Shown piece after piece: positions 33,705-48,550 of a DNA stretch of 64,000 nt; within the stretch, counting starts at the first letter, position 1; each line of letters starts with the position of its first letter. The notes below the pieces were generated by a model, which was not told where the DNA came from, ran no database searches, and was given only the letters and a program-made list of their open reading frames with translations. The stretch spans positions 52,137,401-52,201,400 of the forward strand of contig NC_133529.1 of NCBI RefSeq assembly GCF_048544455.1, given 5' to 3'. Position numbers and translations under genes: made by a program. This stretch comes from Silene latifolia. Its lineage: Eukaryota; Streptophyta; Magnoliopsida; Caryophyllales; Caryophyllaceae.

Positions 33705-36700
33705 TATAAGTTAATTATAGTCAAATAATTAGTGAAGACTAAATTTTGAGTCCTAAGAGGTTAGGGTAATTAACTTATGCATAAATATGAATTTATGTAA
33801 TTTTTGTGATTATAAAACGTTGAATCACGCAAATCCGTAAAAACCGTGTAATATACGATATTGGCTTCTTAAAGGCGATTTGGCATAAAATTGGGCATGT
33901 TCATACATATTATAATGCTGAATTTTATTTATGATTGTCATAATTTTATTTTATGTAATTTTTGAATTATGTAATTTTACTTAGTATGGCCTTAGTTTTT
34001 TAATTGGTATTACCCGAAATGTATGGGAATATCGATTCGGTTGTAATTTATTGTGATCTCGTATCACCGTTTTGTAATTTAATAGATTTATTTTATTTTA
34101 AATTACAAATGTATAATAGGAAATTATGTAATTTGTTATGTAATTTATTTATTCCGGAGTTCCTTGAAGACGGTGTCACTCAAGAAGGCGATACTTAAAG
34201 ACGGTGTTACCTCGAGATGCGTGCCTCAACCGAAGTTCAAGGGACCAATGGAGTTGGTTTCCGAATATGTAATAGTTAATTAGATTTTCTATTTTAGGAA
34301 GGCCATACTAGGATTTAATTTATGCTTTGCATTTTATTTATATGTCGCATGCATCGCTAAATCGCCATAACTAAAACATGCATCATCTTTTAATCGAGTT
34401 TATCGACCGTGTCAATTACAATTATCGTAGTTCACCGCCTTAGTTCACTTAAAACGTGATAGATAATAAATTGACATGACCTCTCGCTAAAATAAACAAT
34501 TGAGACATAGCCTTACCAAAGAGTAGAAACCATGAAAACCTATTTCGTGAGGGAGTGCACTCGGCCATCCCGGGGTACAAACCTTGTTACGTAGGGGAAG
34601 TGGGTGATAAATGTCTATCCACCGAATTCATGTTGATGAGGGTTTCATCGGCTATCCCGTGCCCAAGTTAATGTGGGTTTGGATCATGGACACATTTATT
34701 CGAAATTTGGATTGAGCTCAACGGAAGTATTCGTGACCGTAGTCGCATGTGTTCCGGGCTATAGATAAATATTAGAGTAATTTTTATCGACCGAGAGTTC
34801 TAAAAGTAGAATCGATTAAAGAGTTAGTCCACCGAGTTATATTGATAAGGGTTCCATCGGCTATCCCGTGCCCAAGTTAATATGAATTTGGATCTCGGAA
34901 TCATTTATCATATTTGGGTAGAGGTCACTATGTAAATGCTTTACTTGTTTACAAGTATTATTAAAACGATAAATGTTAAGTTTTTCACTATTCCGTTATC
35001 ATATTGTTCTATTTCTTTACCACAATTCATATACGATATCATTTCGGTTTTGATTCAATTCTCCATTAAAACATCGTAACTAAAGACAAATTTGAATTTT
35101 CTTCTAAGAACCTCGAATCATCCATTAAAAAGTATAGATAAAAGTTATTCATTATCAAACAGGTTTTTGATTCTTGACTAACACATCTACTTACAATGGA
35201 TTATTTTTCATATACTTAATTGAATTAAGTACCTTGAAGCGATAAATTGTTTTGGTAATTAGTTTTATCAAGAATTCGTAATTGACCAAAATAACGCAAC
35301 CACTTCAATGAAAGTTTTAAGACTAAAACGGTTGAATTGAAGAGTAATCTTCATAAGATTCAACTTTGCTTCTCTAAGTAAAGATTCTTTGAAATGAGTG
35401 GGAGCATTCTCTTAAACCGTTAAGAAAACGGCGAGGTTCAAGAAGTAAAATTAGAATGGAATTGATACAAGGTTGATGTGACCATAATTAGCGCATATTT
35501 AGCCCCCGAATTAGCCTTGTTCCCATGCTTTTTAGTGCATATTTGGGTCATTTATTATCTTTAGTTCTTTGTTTTGCATATTCTTTGAGATTTTGATCCC
35601 TTGGTAGGAAAGGAGTAAGAATCTTGCATTTTCATGGCAAAACGAGACTAAATTGATCGAATCCAATGACCAAGCATCAAGGAGAGACAAGATTAGAAGG
35701 CCTTTGTACATATGATAGTAGATGAGCAATGTTGAGAAAGGATCCTTGAGTCCCCAAGGAAATCCCCAAGGAATTTATGAAGAAAAGGGAAGAAAAGAAG
35801 AAGAAATCTTGCTGAGGCACAATCCGTGCGGATTGCCTACAATCCGGCCGTCCACCATCTGCACAATCCGTGCGGTTTCACCACAAGACGCTCGGGCATA
35901 GCCACTCCAATCCGCCCGGATTCACCTGAATCCGCTCGTGTTCCATCGCCAGAATCCGCCCGTCCCGACTCTAATCCGCTCGGATTCCTATACAGCGCAA
36001 TTTCGTCTTCTCCAAGCTACAAAGAAAGAAGCCCTTCCTTCGTAAAATACCGGCTCCTCCTTGCTCAATCTAAAAAGTGTAATTACTAGTTTAGCCCTTA
36101 GTTAACCCTAATGCATCCCCCTAATTTCCACTATAAATACCCCATTAGTCTAATTAGAAGAGCATCTTTTTCTTATCAATTCTTAGAGTAGTTAATATCA
36201 ATCAAATCTCTCTTTAGTTTTGTAATCAACAATTAATCAAGTTTTAATACAAGTTTTATTTCCTTAATCTCTCTTTTGTTCATCCTTTATTTTGGGTAAT
36301 TGAAGATTATTTGGGTTATTATTGGGAGATTGACAACCTCTCAATCAAGCATCAAGTACTTCTTTTATCTTTGCTTTATTATTGGAATCATTAGTAGGTA
36401 TAATTCTCTTAATCCCTTTTTAATTATTGTTAATTACTTTCATTTATTCATCATGTTTCATTTTGTTGGTATGATTGACAACCTTGCTAGCATGATCAAC
36501 ATGATAATGAGTGAGTAGTCTCTTAGCTAGGGTTAATGGGTGATTAGGGGAAACCAACATGGGGAATGATTCATGCTTAAATTAATATGCTTTCATGTTT
36601 TATTTGCTTGCTTGTTTTGATCTCAACTCATGCACATGTTATGTTTGATGAAATGCGAGCCTATGAATCCTTGCATTTTTACCCATTACCTATCTTTTCA

Positions 36701-37340
36701 ATGAGACTTGTAAGACATAAACCAACTCGAGTCTCATTAGACCATGCATGTTGTTGAGTAGGGAAGATTAAGTCGACTTGTAGGTGTTGTACAATCTAAT
36801 CGATTCGGCCCCGGGACCCAAACTTTCCTAGGATTGTAAGATATAACCCAACTCAATCCATCACAACAATAATTGCTTGCTTATAATTTGAGAACATGTT
36901 TGTATGATCAATTCCCATGATTCCCCTATGACCCCATGACACCCTAATGCTTTTTATAAATTGTTTACAACCCTTTTAATTCATCTTGCTTGTTTAATTT
37001 CATTGCTATTTTAGTTAGTGATCTTCTACATCAACCCAATTTGTGACACCCCTAAGACACCACTAGTTTCAATTGAAATCTCATCTCAATTCCCGTCCCT
37101 TGGGATCCGACCTTTACTTGCCTCTTTACTAATTGTAGAGTTGTTTGTGGAGCTATAAATTGTGTTTTGATTTGGACGTGACCCAACGACCACATCTTTC
37201 TATTTGTGAACACGAAACGGACCGATCAAAAAAATGGCGCGTTGGGGACGGTGTTAGCTTGATTTAGATTTCTTTATATTGTTATTAGTTGTGTCTTTTC
37301 TTTGCCTTGGGGAAGTAAAACTCCTCAAGGTTTGTTCTAA

Positions 37341-40165
37341 TTGTTTTCAAGATGTTTGATATTTTGCATGTCTAGAAGGTCACAAGGTGACTTGTTACCT
37401 TTTGATCGTGAAATTGAAAGAACTTTGACAACCAATAGGAGACTTGCTAGGAGGAATTTGAGAGGTATTAGTGAGGTTGTAGATATTCAACCAACTATTG
37501 AGTTCATCAACCCTTTTGCAAGAGAAGGTGAGGAAAACCCATTACACAATACCACCCAAAATCAACCTACAATGCCTAAGTTTTCATCACACTCCGTACC
37601 CACCGAGGAGAACCTACCCAATGGTACTCCCACACCACAACATCTAACCGGAAATTTTATTGCCAAATCCGCCTTTATCCAATTAGTCGAAAGGAGCCAA
37701 TTTGGGGGGATGCCTAGTGAAGACCCTCATTCTCATATGGAAACCTTTTGTGACTATTGTGATGCGATTTCTCAAACCGGTGTAACTCAAGACCAAATTC
37801 GATGGGTCTTATTTCCTTTTTCTCTAATTGGCACCGCGAAACAATGGTTGAAGGGCCTTGATAAGGCCACTCTCGGAATTGATTCTGGGAAGAAGTTGGC
37901 TCTAGCTTTCTACAAAAAATTCTACCCACCGGAAAAGACTAACATGCTAAGAGCTCAAATTACGGGTTTTAAGCAAAGGGATGAAGAATCTTTGTATGAA
38001 GCTTGGGAGTGGTTCAAGGGAATTTGTCGCTCATGTCCTCACCATGGACTTAGCGAGTGGTTCTTGGTACAACAATTTTGGAATGGTTTATATGAAGATT
38101 CAAGGAACATTCTCAATATGGGATCAAATGGAATGTTCACCGAAGTTGATGACAATCAAACATGGAACAAAATTTAGGAAATGGCGGTCCATAACTCACA
38201 ATATAGTAGACCTCGTAAGGCTACTAGAGGAGGAAAGCATGAAGTGGACTCCGTTACTCAATTGGGTGCTCAACTTAGTGCTCACATTGACACAATCATT
38301 TTGAAGTTTGAAAAAGCTATGGCTAGACTTGAAGAAGTCTCACAATCACCAAAGCATCATGGTAATGCCATGACGGCATCTTCATCAATCCCAAGTGGGA
38401 TATGTGAGAATTGTGGAACTTTGGGACATGACCAAAGTGAATGTAGGGGAACAAATGAACAAGTGAATGCTTTCCAAGCATACAAGAGCGGTACCCCTTA
38501 TTCCAACTATTACAATGAAAACACCAAATTCCATCCAAATCTCTCATACAAAAGCCAAAATGTTCAAAACCCTCAAACAACATACACCCCACCTCCCATG
38601 AGAAACCAAAATCAAAGACCCTTTTACAATCAAAACCAAGGTTACCAAAATCAAAATCCATACAATCACCAAAATGACCAAGGTTTTGATGTCCAAAAAG
38701 CGGTCCTCCAAATGCAAAAGAATCAACAAGAATTTTTCACTCAAATGCAAAAAGATAGCCAAGCAAAGGAAACAACCATCAACAACATCCTAGCTCACAC
38801 CAAGATGTTGGAAACCCAATTGACTCAACTAGCATCTTCAAGCTCACAAAGACAAAAGGGGCAATTACCACCTCAAAGTAATCCCCCAAGACATGAAACG
38901 GTTAGTGCCATTCACTTGAGAAGTGGTACAAGGTATGAAGCAATCAAGAAGCAAGTTGAGGATGAAGTTGTGGAAGCTAGTGATAAGGAAGAAATTGTGC
39001 AAAACTCCAAAGATGGAGAATCATCAAAGGAAGAAAGTTCAAAGAAAAATGAAGATAAGGTCAAGGAGAAGGAGCCGTCAGATTAGACTTCCTTTTCCAA
39101 GTCGTCAAGCCAAGCCCAAATTTGATGATCAACTTGGAAAGTTTATGGAAATTGTGAAGAATTTGGAAGTCTCGATTCCTTTCACGGAATTAATCAATCA
39201 TGTGCCGGCCTATGCGAAATACATGAAAGATATCCTCACAAAGAAGAAGTCGATCCGGAAACTTGAGACTATCGCCTTCACTAAGGTGAGTAGTGCAATA
39301 CTTCAAGGGAGTTCACCTCCAAAACTAAAGGATCCGGGAAGCTTCTCAATACCGTGTACCATTGGCGACACAACGATCTACAAAGCCTTATGTGATCTAG
39401 GGGCTAGTGTGAGTGTCATGCCGTACTCGGTAAGTAAAAGGTTGGGGATGGGAGAGCTTAAATGCACCAATATCACGCTCCAAATGGCCGATAGATCGAC
39501 GAAGACACCATTAGGGATATGGGAAGATGTTCCGTGCGAATTGGGAAGTTTTTCATCCCGGTGGACTTTGTCATTGTTGATATGGAGGAAGATTCCAACA
39601 TTCCGATCATTCTAGGAAGACCTTTCCTACACACCGCGGTGCGGTGATTGATGTGAAACATGGTGAGCTCACTCTAGAAGTGGGAGATGAAAGCATAACC
39701 TTTAATCTTGACAAGACTATGAGAGCTCCTCGTTTGCATGAACCGTGTTTCAGGATTGATCATTATAGCCGGAAGGATGAAAGGAAGAAGTCGGAACTCC
39801 AATGGAAGAAGAAAATTGAAGATGCTCCATTCAAAGAGCAAGTGAATTGTGACAAGGAGAGCTTGCAAAGCTCATCAAAATCAAGCAAAGAAGAAGAGGA
39901 TGGCCTCATTGGCCAAGAGAAGAAATTGGGAGAGTTGTCCCCATCAAATCAAGAGATTTTCAATGATCAACTTAATGAAGTTTGTGGTCTTTGGGACGAC
40001 GAATTTGAAGGGATTTTTAATCCCTACATTGGTAATGCCATTGATCAAGAACGAAAACAAGGGCAAAGGTCTATTGAAGAGCTTTATAAGGATAATGAAC
40101 AAGCTTTTGATTATTTCTTTAAGGTGTTGAGCAACATCAACAACACCTTAAACATGCCCCCTTAA
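37341..40165 (+). pseudogene. Athila gag-protease remnant (unit B)
   Basis: Nearly identical to the unit A ORF at 22490-25318, with the same gag core, CX2CX4HX4C knuckle and protease segments, but no longer one frame (about four breaks). Some of these may be consensus errors, because several differences from A are in short base runs. Confidence 0.85.
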
Positions 40166-41204
40166 CATCTCATCAAGAATGAGAGTTTGGTGGAGTCCTC
40201 CCTAAACCACCATTTGTAAATATTTCTAACTCCCTAACTCGCATTTCAATTCTTGTATTGCATTTTTGTCATCTTTAGATTTATTTTATTTACTTTGATC
40301 AAGATAATTGTCATGTTTGAGAGAAGTAAGGGAGGGACTAACGATTTCAATTGATGTGTAGTGCTTTACCTTGGTGTGGGGATGACATTTGCCTAGGCTA
40401 TCCTTGCCTAGTAATGCCCCCACAATGAAGAACACAAGATATGAAGAAGAATGGAAGAATGGTAAGGGAAATGCATTGTACACGGATGGAATCGAACCGG
40501 TACAAAGGGGTAGAATCCGAGCGGATTCGGGAGAATCCGCCCGTCTTCGCATAATCCGAGCGCATGGGTAGAAGACGCACGTCCTTCTCGAGCTGAATTT
40601 TGAAAAAATTTGATCAGTAAGAGAATCCGGGCGCCCCGAACAAAGAATCCGCCCGTCTCTCGAAAATACGCCTGTCTTGAAGGGAAGACACCGTCTTCTC
40701 GGTTGAGGAAAACAAGGAAAAATCCTCGTGAAGGAATCCGTCCGTCTTCGGAGAATCCGCCCGTCCGTATCAGCGAATCCGAGCGTCTTCTCTTGAATAC
40801 GCCAGTCTTTAGGCGAGTTTTTCCCAACCAGAAAGTGCGTAATCCGCCTGTCTTGAGAGTAAAAACCGCACGGATTGCCCCTGCAGTTCGAAAATTTCGG
40901 TCTTTATAAAACCCTTCCCACCTTCATTCACTCATTCATTCATAACACTACTCAAAAACATCAAAACCCTCATCCCCTCCATCACATAAACAAAATCCCG
41001 CAACTACATTCACCAAAATCAAATCAAACCATCCTTCTAACAACAAATCAATCACTCCTTTTCCAATAACAATCAAAACCAAGCACAAATCTTCAACCTT
41101 TGAGTCGATTTTTGAATTCATAAAGGCAAAGCCTTTCACCTTTAAATCGATTTGGGTACACTACAAATTGAAGATTTTTCGTTCTTTTCTTTGTTAATTC
41201 ATCA

Positions 41205-42802
41205 ATGGCAAGGACTAAGGGAGCAAGAAAGGCATCAAAGGCACCAAAGACACTTTCACAAAGGCAAAAGGCTCTTCAAGCAAAGAAAGCATTGGCTATG
41301 GTGGTAGCAACCCCAAACTTGGAAGTGCAACAACAACAACAACCTTCTATGGGAGCAACAACATCTACTACTCCGAAATCGATCAACTCTTGCATTATCC
41401 TGAGGTAACTTTTATTTCCAAAACCCATAGAGATACTTTTGCCAAGTTTGCTAGAAAATCACTTCAATCCACCAAATTTATTTGTGAAGATACCTTAGAT
41501 AAATTAGGTGTCCTTGAGCAAACTAGAGCCTTTTTCAAAGCAATGGGGTTGAAGAAATTGTTTGAAACAAAGGAATTGACATACCCCTCCCTTTACCTTG
41601 GAGTTTTTGAGTTCTTTGAAAGTCACCAAAGTTGAGTCTAGGGAGAATCTCGAGTTTCGTCTAGCTAATGTTAGTAGATGCATTTCCTTTAGGGAATTGG
41701 GTGAAATTTTGGGTCTTAGTGATGAACCGAGTTATTTCAAGAATTATGGAAAGTATGACCCCGACCCTCTTTGGGAGGCAATTTCCGGAAGGAAATTTGA
41801 GGACTTTCATGCGAGTCGTGCTCTTTTAGTCCACCATCCGGACATAAGAGTATGGCACAAGGTCATAGGAAACACCATTATTGCAAGGAAAGATACCAAC
41901 CATTTCACCAAACTTGATTTTATTCTTCTTGAATCGGCTTTGAATATTGGGAGAGTACACACCAAGCCTTTCAACTCTTTAAGGCTTTTGGTAGATTGAT
42001 GGCTCAACATTGATTGTGGGAAGAAAGGCACTACCGTTATTGTCAATGGCGGCTTAGTCACTATCCTAGCCAAATACTTTGATCCTAACTTCAACAAGGA
42101 TAGCAAGTATGAAGCAAAGGAGGGTGGTCATCTTGTTGATATGCATACTATGATAAACAAGTACAAGTGGGTTGCCCATAATCCTCTTGACACCAAGTAT
42201 GGATGGCTCACTAGTGAAGCTAAATCGTTTACTTTGACTTCAAAGATTTGTCGTCTAAGTGTCCACCGGACCAATTATCTACTTCCCCTTTCTAAAGAGG
42301 CCGAGTATATTATCCAACAACAAAAGGGTGAACTTGAAATGCCCTCCTCTTCCATTGTCATACCACCTTACCCTTTTGAGTACGAAGAGTTCAAGCCCGA
42401 GGGGGTTGAAGCAAGAAATGATTATGTGACTCTTCTCATGCAAGCAATGCACAAGCAACCTTTGAGGATCGGAAAAACGCTTACTTGGCTCAATATCCAC
42501 CCCTCTTACACTTAGCTAGGCAAGGACTACTTGATCCATCATGTCCTTTGCCTAGTTGGGCGGATAGAGAAGTCCTATTTCCGGGTGCATCTAGGGTTGT
42601 TTCGGGTGACAATTAGGTTGTTGGTAATGAAGAAGTTGATGATAACATTGGTGAAGAAGCAAGTGAAGAAGGAGGAGAGGATGGTGAGCAAGATGGTGAG
42701 CAAGATGAAGAAGAAAGTGATGAAGCAAATGAAGAGGAAGGTGGCAATGAGACCACTTCTAATGAGGAAAGTGATGATGATGATGATATGATGGAATATT
42801 AG
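41205..42802 (+). pseudogene. ATHILA ORF-1-like second ORF, remnant (unit B)
   Basis: The same basic start, central ATHILA ORF-1-like domain and acidic tail as in unit A. It is broken in about four places. Preceded by the same motif cluster and TATA box. Confidence 0.75.
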
Positions 42803-44580
42803 CAAGCCTTGGAGGCTCCTACCCTCTCATGGTTTGTCTATTTCTCTCTTTATTTTAATTATTTTTCTTGATCATTGTTGGAGTAGTCCTAAGCACCATA
42901 GAGGACTCACACCTCGGTACCATTGAGGTGTTCTCATTTTATTGTTCCCGCTTTTAAAATCCAAAATGACAAATTAGTTTCATGCATTGCATAGTGTGTG
43001 CATGAACTACACCCATCCTTAAGACATTAGCAATAGTGTCTCACTCGGTTTGGGGAAGTTAATGCATACACAACGGGAGGTAATCTAAATTATCCTCTCC
43101 GTCATAACAAAACCATGCATCATGTAGTGTAGCTTAGAATAGATTGCATTTAGTATAGAAATCATGCATCATCTTTGCATAATTTCCATCATTTTGGCCA
43201 TTGAGGACAATGCCCATATTAGTGTGGGGATGGGAATTCTAACACTTAACTCTTATTCAAAAATCCAAAAAAATTGAAAAATTTCAAAAATCATAAAAAT
43301 TTGAAAATTTGAAAACCCAAAAACATGTTTATTTCCTTTTGTATATATAGTCTTGTATATATTGTGTTTGTTCTATCCTTGTTCACATTGATCGACTACG
43401 CCACATCCGAGACATGAGGATCATGAAGACCGCATGGTATGATCTTTCCAATCTCCTTTTTCCTCTTTATGTTAATGACTATGTGGCTTTATTTTGATTG
43501 ATGCGGTATAACAATGTGAACATAGGACTTGCATTTAGTTTATATGTCATACTAGTTGATAGAATCAGTTGCATTAGGATGTTTATATTAGTTGCATCAT
43601 AGCATGTAGTTGCATGTTAGAAAAGTTTTGAAAAGTGCCTAATTAGGAACCTTGACAAGAGCAACTAAGCCATTACAAATACTTGTTCAACTTAAGACTT
43701 TGCCTACTAGAATGGTTGTAAAACACCCTAGATAGTGTCATACTAGTGTCTTTTGATCCATGACCCAAAGCCTAGTGAAGGGTTTGCATGTGAGTCACCT
43801 ATCCAACCCCGTGATGCGATGTGGACTTGGTTAACTTGTCTAGGTGACCTTGATTGACCTTGTGGTAAGGCAACCCAAAAATATTTTCTATCAATAAGTT
43901 TGAAGTGCTCATTTCTAAAGTTTTATCATGTGGAAGTAATTTAATGCTAAGGAAACCTCAAATGTTATGAATTGTTGAATGTTGAGAAATTTAAATTGTT
44001 GTGATGGAGGCGTACCACTTCGATGTGCTTTGGAGCGGGATCCATTGAATTGGGCCCCACACGGTTGTGAATTCGGCCGCCTAGAGACAGAGTGATTATC
44101 ACCCCGAAAAGCTATTGTCTAGAGGTTAACCGGTTGCCTAATAAGCGATTGGCGAAAGCAAAGGACACTAGCCCGGAAGGGACAAACCCCATCTTAAATT
44201 TTTGAAATGTGAAAGTTGAATGAGGTCAATTTTTGAATACTAGTCATATCCACCGTTGTGTATAAAGATTTGAGCATTTCATTCCCAAAAAGCCTTTTGT
44301 CAAGCCACTTTGTCGAGCTTGGGACGATCCATGACCTTTACTTTTGTAGAGAATTCGAGACTTGTCATGTCATATGCTACTAGCATCATAGGGATCATCA
44401 TTCCACCACCATCCGATCGCCCTTGACGAAAGCATTTGGAAATTGAGGACGAAAGTAGTCTAGTTTAACACCATTTGGAGGTGATTTAGTGCCATCCTAT
44501 TAGCCTTAGTAATTTGTTGAACTAGTATTTGTGAAGGATTACATGCTCTTAAATTTGTTCCTCTTTAGTGCCTCCGCCAC
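42803..44580 (+). other. Athila 3' UTR, truncated by tandem junction (unit B)
   Basis: The counterpart of 27953-29735, with the phased A-tracts near 43258-43322. It ends at TGCCTCCGCCAC before the second filler junction. No gene seen. Confidence 0.7.
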
Positions 44581-44633
44581 ATGCTCTTAAATTTGTTCCT
44601 CTTTAGTGCCTCTTTAGTAATTTGTTGAACTAG
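44581..44633. other. Tandem junction B/C with copied filler
   Basis: Same structure and, by eye, the same sequence as the A/B junction at 29736-29788: two pieces copied from just upstream, then copia LTR from CTAGAGTTTGAC. Confidence 0.85.
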
Positions 44634-45798
44634 AGTTTGACATTACTGTCGTGCGACGGTGGTGATCAGTTGATCCCTTGAGGTCACACCTAAAGGACGA
44701 TTCCCTTAATTGAAAAGGTTAATTAATTGTATACCGATACAGATTAATTAATTCCTTAAAATTGAACAAATTATTATCATAAGAGAGAAAAGTGACATCT
44801 TATTATAATGTGATTAAATAAGATTTTATTTAGTAATTTAAGAAGTTATATTACTAATATTAATCGGTGTTTGCGAAACACGCAAGATGAGAATGATAAG
44901 TTAGTTATAATTACAAGATATTGTGAATTATACTAACTAGTAATTAAATGACCATTTTATGAGAAAGTAATTTTATATTACTAGTCAATTTGTTAAATAT
45001 GATTTATTTAATTTGTAAATGATATTTAATTTGGTAAATATGCATTTTAAATTAAAACATGACATAAGACATGTCACATGTCACATGTCACATGACATAC
45101 AATTGTACAATTGACAAAAATAAAATGGACTCCATATTACACACATAAACCGAAATTGGTGGGCATTGTGAGATGTTTTGTCTTTTTCCATTTGTCTTAT
45201 TCATTTGTCCAAATTGCATGATAGTGACATAACAATGCAAAAGACTTACACCTATTTTGTCTTGTGAAGACAAAAAGAAAAATAATCATGGTCTATTACC
45301 ACTAGAGGCCACCGGTTTTTGTGAGCATTATTAGAGAGTTTTTCCTCTATTTTTCATCACTCTCTCATGTTCTAAGAAAACATAAAAACTTCTCTCTTGT
45401 TCTTCACAAAATTCATTTTTGTGAATCTAATTTGTTTAAATCAAACACTAATAATACTAGAAGTAGTATATGAGTATTAGTAATAGATTTTAAGGTAAAC
45501 TACATTACAAACATCTAGTACATGTTAGTTTGTGGGATTAAGGGATAGTCTTGGGTGCAACTAATTGGAGGGCTTCTATTTTGAGGTCATGTATGTTCAT
45601 CCAATATTGAAAAGCTCAAGAACTAACAAGAAGGAGATCTTGTTGGTGCCCATTTGACCGAAATTCATATGGTGAGAAAATGTTTTCTTATCTTCTTTTA
45701 TTTTAGTTTGCATGCATAAGATCTAGAATTTATTTTATGACTAAATAAATTTAGAACATATAAGAATATGTTGTAACATGAGATATAGATTCCCTACA
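44630..45798 (+). repeat. Copia-type LTR, 5'-truncated (unit C)
   Basis: Same as in unit B, ending TTCCCTACA and followed by the primer site at 45801-45813. Confidence 0.9.
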
Positions 45799-46679
45799 AT
45801 CGGTATCAGAGCCTTGGTTGTTTGCATGCAAATCGGTTATAGTTTTTCCGAGTTATACGATTAACATATAAAACTTGTAAATTTGTGTTATTATGATATA
45901 TCACGAAAATAATTTATGCATGTTAAATTTTCTGATCCTAAAATGTAATTAGGATATTTTGGTTAATTTATGGATTTTTATTGTTCATTTTATATAATAT
46001 TGGCATTAAAATGTGATTTTTATGATAAAATGTCATTTTTGGACGAAAATTAGCTAAACTTCGAATTTTCCAGTGGTTTTGGATATGTTTTCACATATAT
46101 TATTTTTAGATGATCTGGAAATTTTCAAAATTTTTGGAGTTCTTATGCTCGAAAAATGGATTTTTCATGTTAAAAATCGAATTTAAATGAAAAATAGGTT
46201 AATATGAGAAATATTTGGAATCTGGTCATAGAAATTTAGTATGTTGTCACATGCAATTTTACAAGATGTGTGTAAAATAATAGGCTATAATGAAGTTTTC
46301 ATGCATGATTTATGGATTTTTGATGAAAAATAGCATAAATAGTGACTTAATTAGTGAATAATTGCTAAAACATACTTCATGACTAAGGAAAAAACGTCAC
46401 ATGTTGCATTTTATCATATAATTGAAAAGTTGATGAATATAATTTTTCTCATGTTTTTATGATTTTTATTGATAAATCCGATAAACCGCAACTTTGTTTT
46501 TCCCGATAACTTTCGAAATTTTTAACCTAAGTTTTTGAACATTATGAGTGTCATGGTATTTTTCCAGAATGTTCATGAGTTTAAATTTCAAATTTTGAAT
46601 TTATTTGAAATTTTTGTGATTTATTTGAAGTTTATAACATTTTATTGTAATTTTGAGTCCATTAATAAACAATTTTAAG

Positions 46680-46728
<49 letters not shown>

Positions 46729-47360
46729 TGGGTTGAAACGCTGTGGATACGTCACGTGTCTCATACAGCCTTAATGACAAGCATTTATTACAGCTAATCA
46801 TTTAATAGGCACATAATAAATGCAGCCATAAATCTCGATAAATATTAATATTAATTTAATAAATTTTATTATAAAATTATATTAAATAATTACGTTGATT
46901 TGATTCTAAATTTAAAAAAATATTTTGATAAAAATTCTAAATTCTAAATAAAAACGTTCATTCATTTTAAAAAATGTTTTCAATCGAGTATAATTTTCAT
47001 TATATTTATTTACATATTTTGATATGTAGAGATGATTTAAAGTGAGTATCTTACAATGTGTTACATTTACGTAAAAAAATATTTTGAAAAAGTTATACAA
47101 CTTAGACCATTAATTTTATTAAGAAAAATATTTTTTGAAGAGTTATTGTATTTATTAAAAACAAAACTTAAAAAAACTACTAAGATATAAGTTTTTATAG
47201 TGTGGAAACGAAAAAATTATATTGCGACAAAATGAATACATATGAGATTTTGAGAGTTTTAAATACTCTGATAACGAGTATGTAGGTATACAGTGATCAC
47301 GAGTGAGTTTGAATAATTAAAAGAAAAGTAATGATTATTAAGTAATATAATTTTATATAA

Positions 47361-47746
47361 GGTTTTTCTACGTGGTACTCGTGTTTCTTCGCATTCTACA
47401 TGGTACCCCTTTATTTTTGAAAATATAAGTGGTATCCCTAAATTTAGTAAAATGTTCTAAAAATACTCAATCTACTAAAAATCACGTTTTTAATATGTTG
47501 GATTTTGTAAAGAAAATATGTTTACAAATTACAATTGAGTAGACGATGTTTATGTTAATGACATGACAAATTATTGCCAAAAATCAATAAAAATGGATAA
47601 ATTAAACATTTTGAAGAGGCGGATTAGAGCATTTTCGGTATTTTAAGATGTTTTTATCATATTTAGGGGTACCACGGGTATTTTTGAAAAGCGAGGGGTA
47701 TTACGTAGAATTCGAATAAATACAAGGGTATCATGTAGAAAAACCC
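47361..47746. mobile_element. Small non-autonomous TIR element (unit C)
   Basis: The third copy of the element at 17657-18045, same ends and place within the unit; two short A-runs are one base shorter each. Confidence 0.75.
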
Positions 47747-48523
47747 TATTATATAAACAACATGAAAAAGTAGAATACACATTACATTTTCCTCTAATAT
47801 CTTTAGGTAAAGATGTATACGTCAAGAATAAAACATTAGTTATGACTAACTAGATATTACTTTTATTTAAATATTTTATATGTTATCTTATAAAAATGAT
47901 ATTTGAGAAAGTTCAACCTATTTTATTTCCGGTAAACTCTTAAACATCGTTATATATAGTTGTTAAATAAATAAAATGTGCAAATTTCTTATAGATATGT
48001 TTGACACATAGCACATGTAAGACACAACCAAAACATTTGAATAAGTTTAGTTTGGGCCATATATGTTTGATACATAAATATCAAACGTTATACATACAAA
48101 ATTAAAAATTGCATAAAATTATATTCACATTATTTTGAACAAATATTTTAACTGATTTGGAACATAACGTAATGTGAATTGATATTTGCTCAGTTACAAT
48201 TTTAACAAATAATTTTTTAACAAATAATTTGATACCTTAATGTTGATTGTTGCATTATCCGAATAAATTTTATTTTAATTAATTTGATATTTGACCAGTT
48301 ACAATTTTTTTGTAAAATGTTGATCATGCGTAATTAACTATAACTTAGTATTAGTTTTAATTAATATTATATGTATTTTATTTTAAAGCACTGAATTTAA
48401 ACCTAAAAAAATAAAATTTGAGAAAAAAAATTAATTGATTTTTATTTATAGGTAAAAATATTAAAGGTTATATATGAATTATATTATTTTTCTTCAATGA
48501 TAATAATAAAATTTTAAAACACG

Positions 48524-48550
48524 TCGCGCGAAGCGCGAGATACTACCTAG
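48524..48550 (+). mobile_element. Helitron 3' terminus (unit C)
   Basis: Hairpin and CTAG end identical to 18822-18848. Confidence 0.7.

Larger units (their letters stand above)
30954..35473 (+). other. Copia-type leader, non-coding (unit B)
   Basis: The same content as 16053-20618: TA microsatellite (about 31838-31880), TIR element (32512-32900), Helitron end (33678-33704), degenerate direct repeat (about 34617-34687 and 34827-34897). No coding sequence. Confidence 0.65.
35474..44580 (+). mobile_element. Athila derivative without RT/integrase (unit B)
   Basis: LTR 35474-37228 (TATA box 36132-36139), primer-site region just after it, gag-protease remnant 37341-40165, promoter-like spacer (motif cluster 40513-40878, TATA box 40905-40911), second ORF 41205-42802, 3' UTR 42803-44580. 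It is a duplicate of the unit A copy, not an independent insertion. It is broken in about seven places across both ORFs. Confidence 0.85.
29785..44629 (+). repeat. Tandem block, unit B (14.85 kb)
   Basis: The second copy, starting at the same CTAGAGTTTGAC inside the copia LTR as unit A and ending in the same filler junction. It shares with unit C, against A, the short TA microsatellite and many single-base states. Confidence 0.9.
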
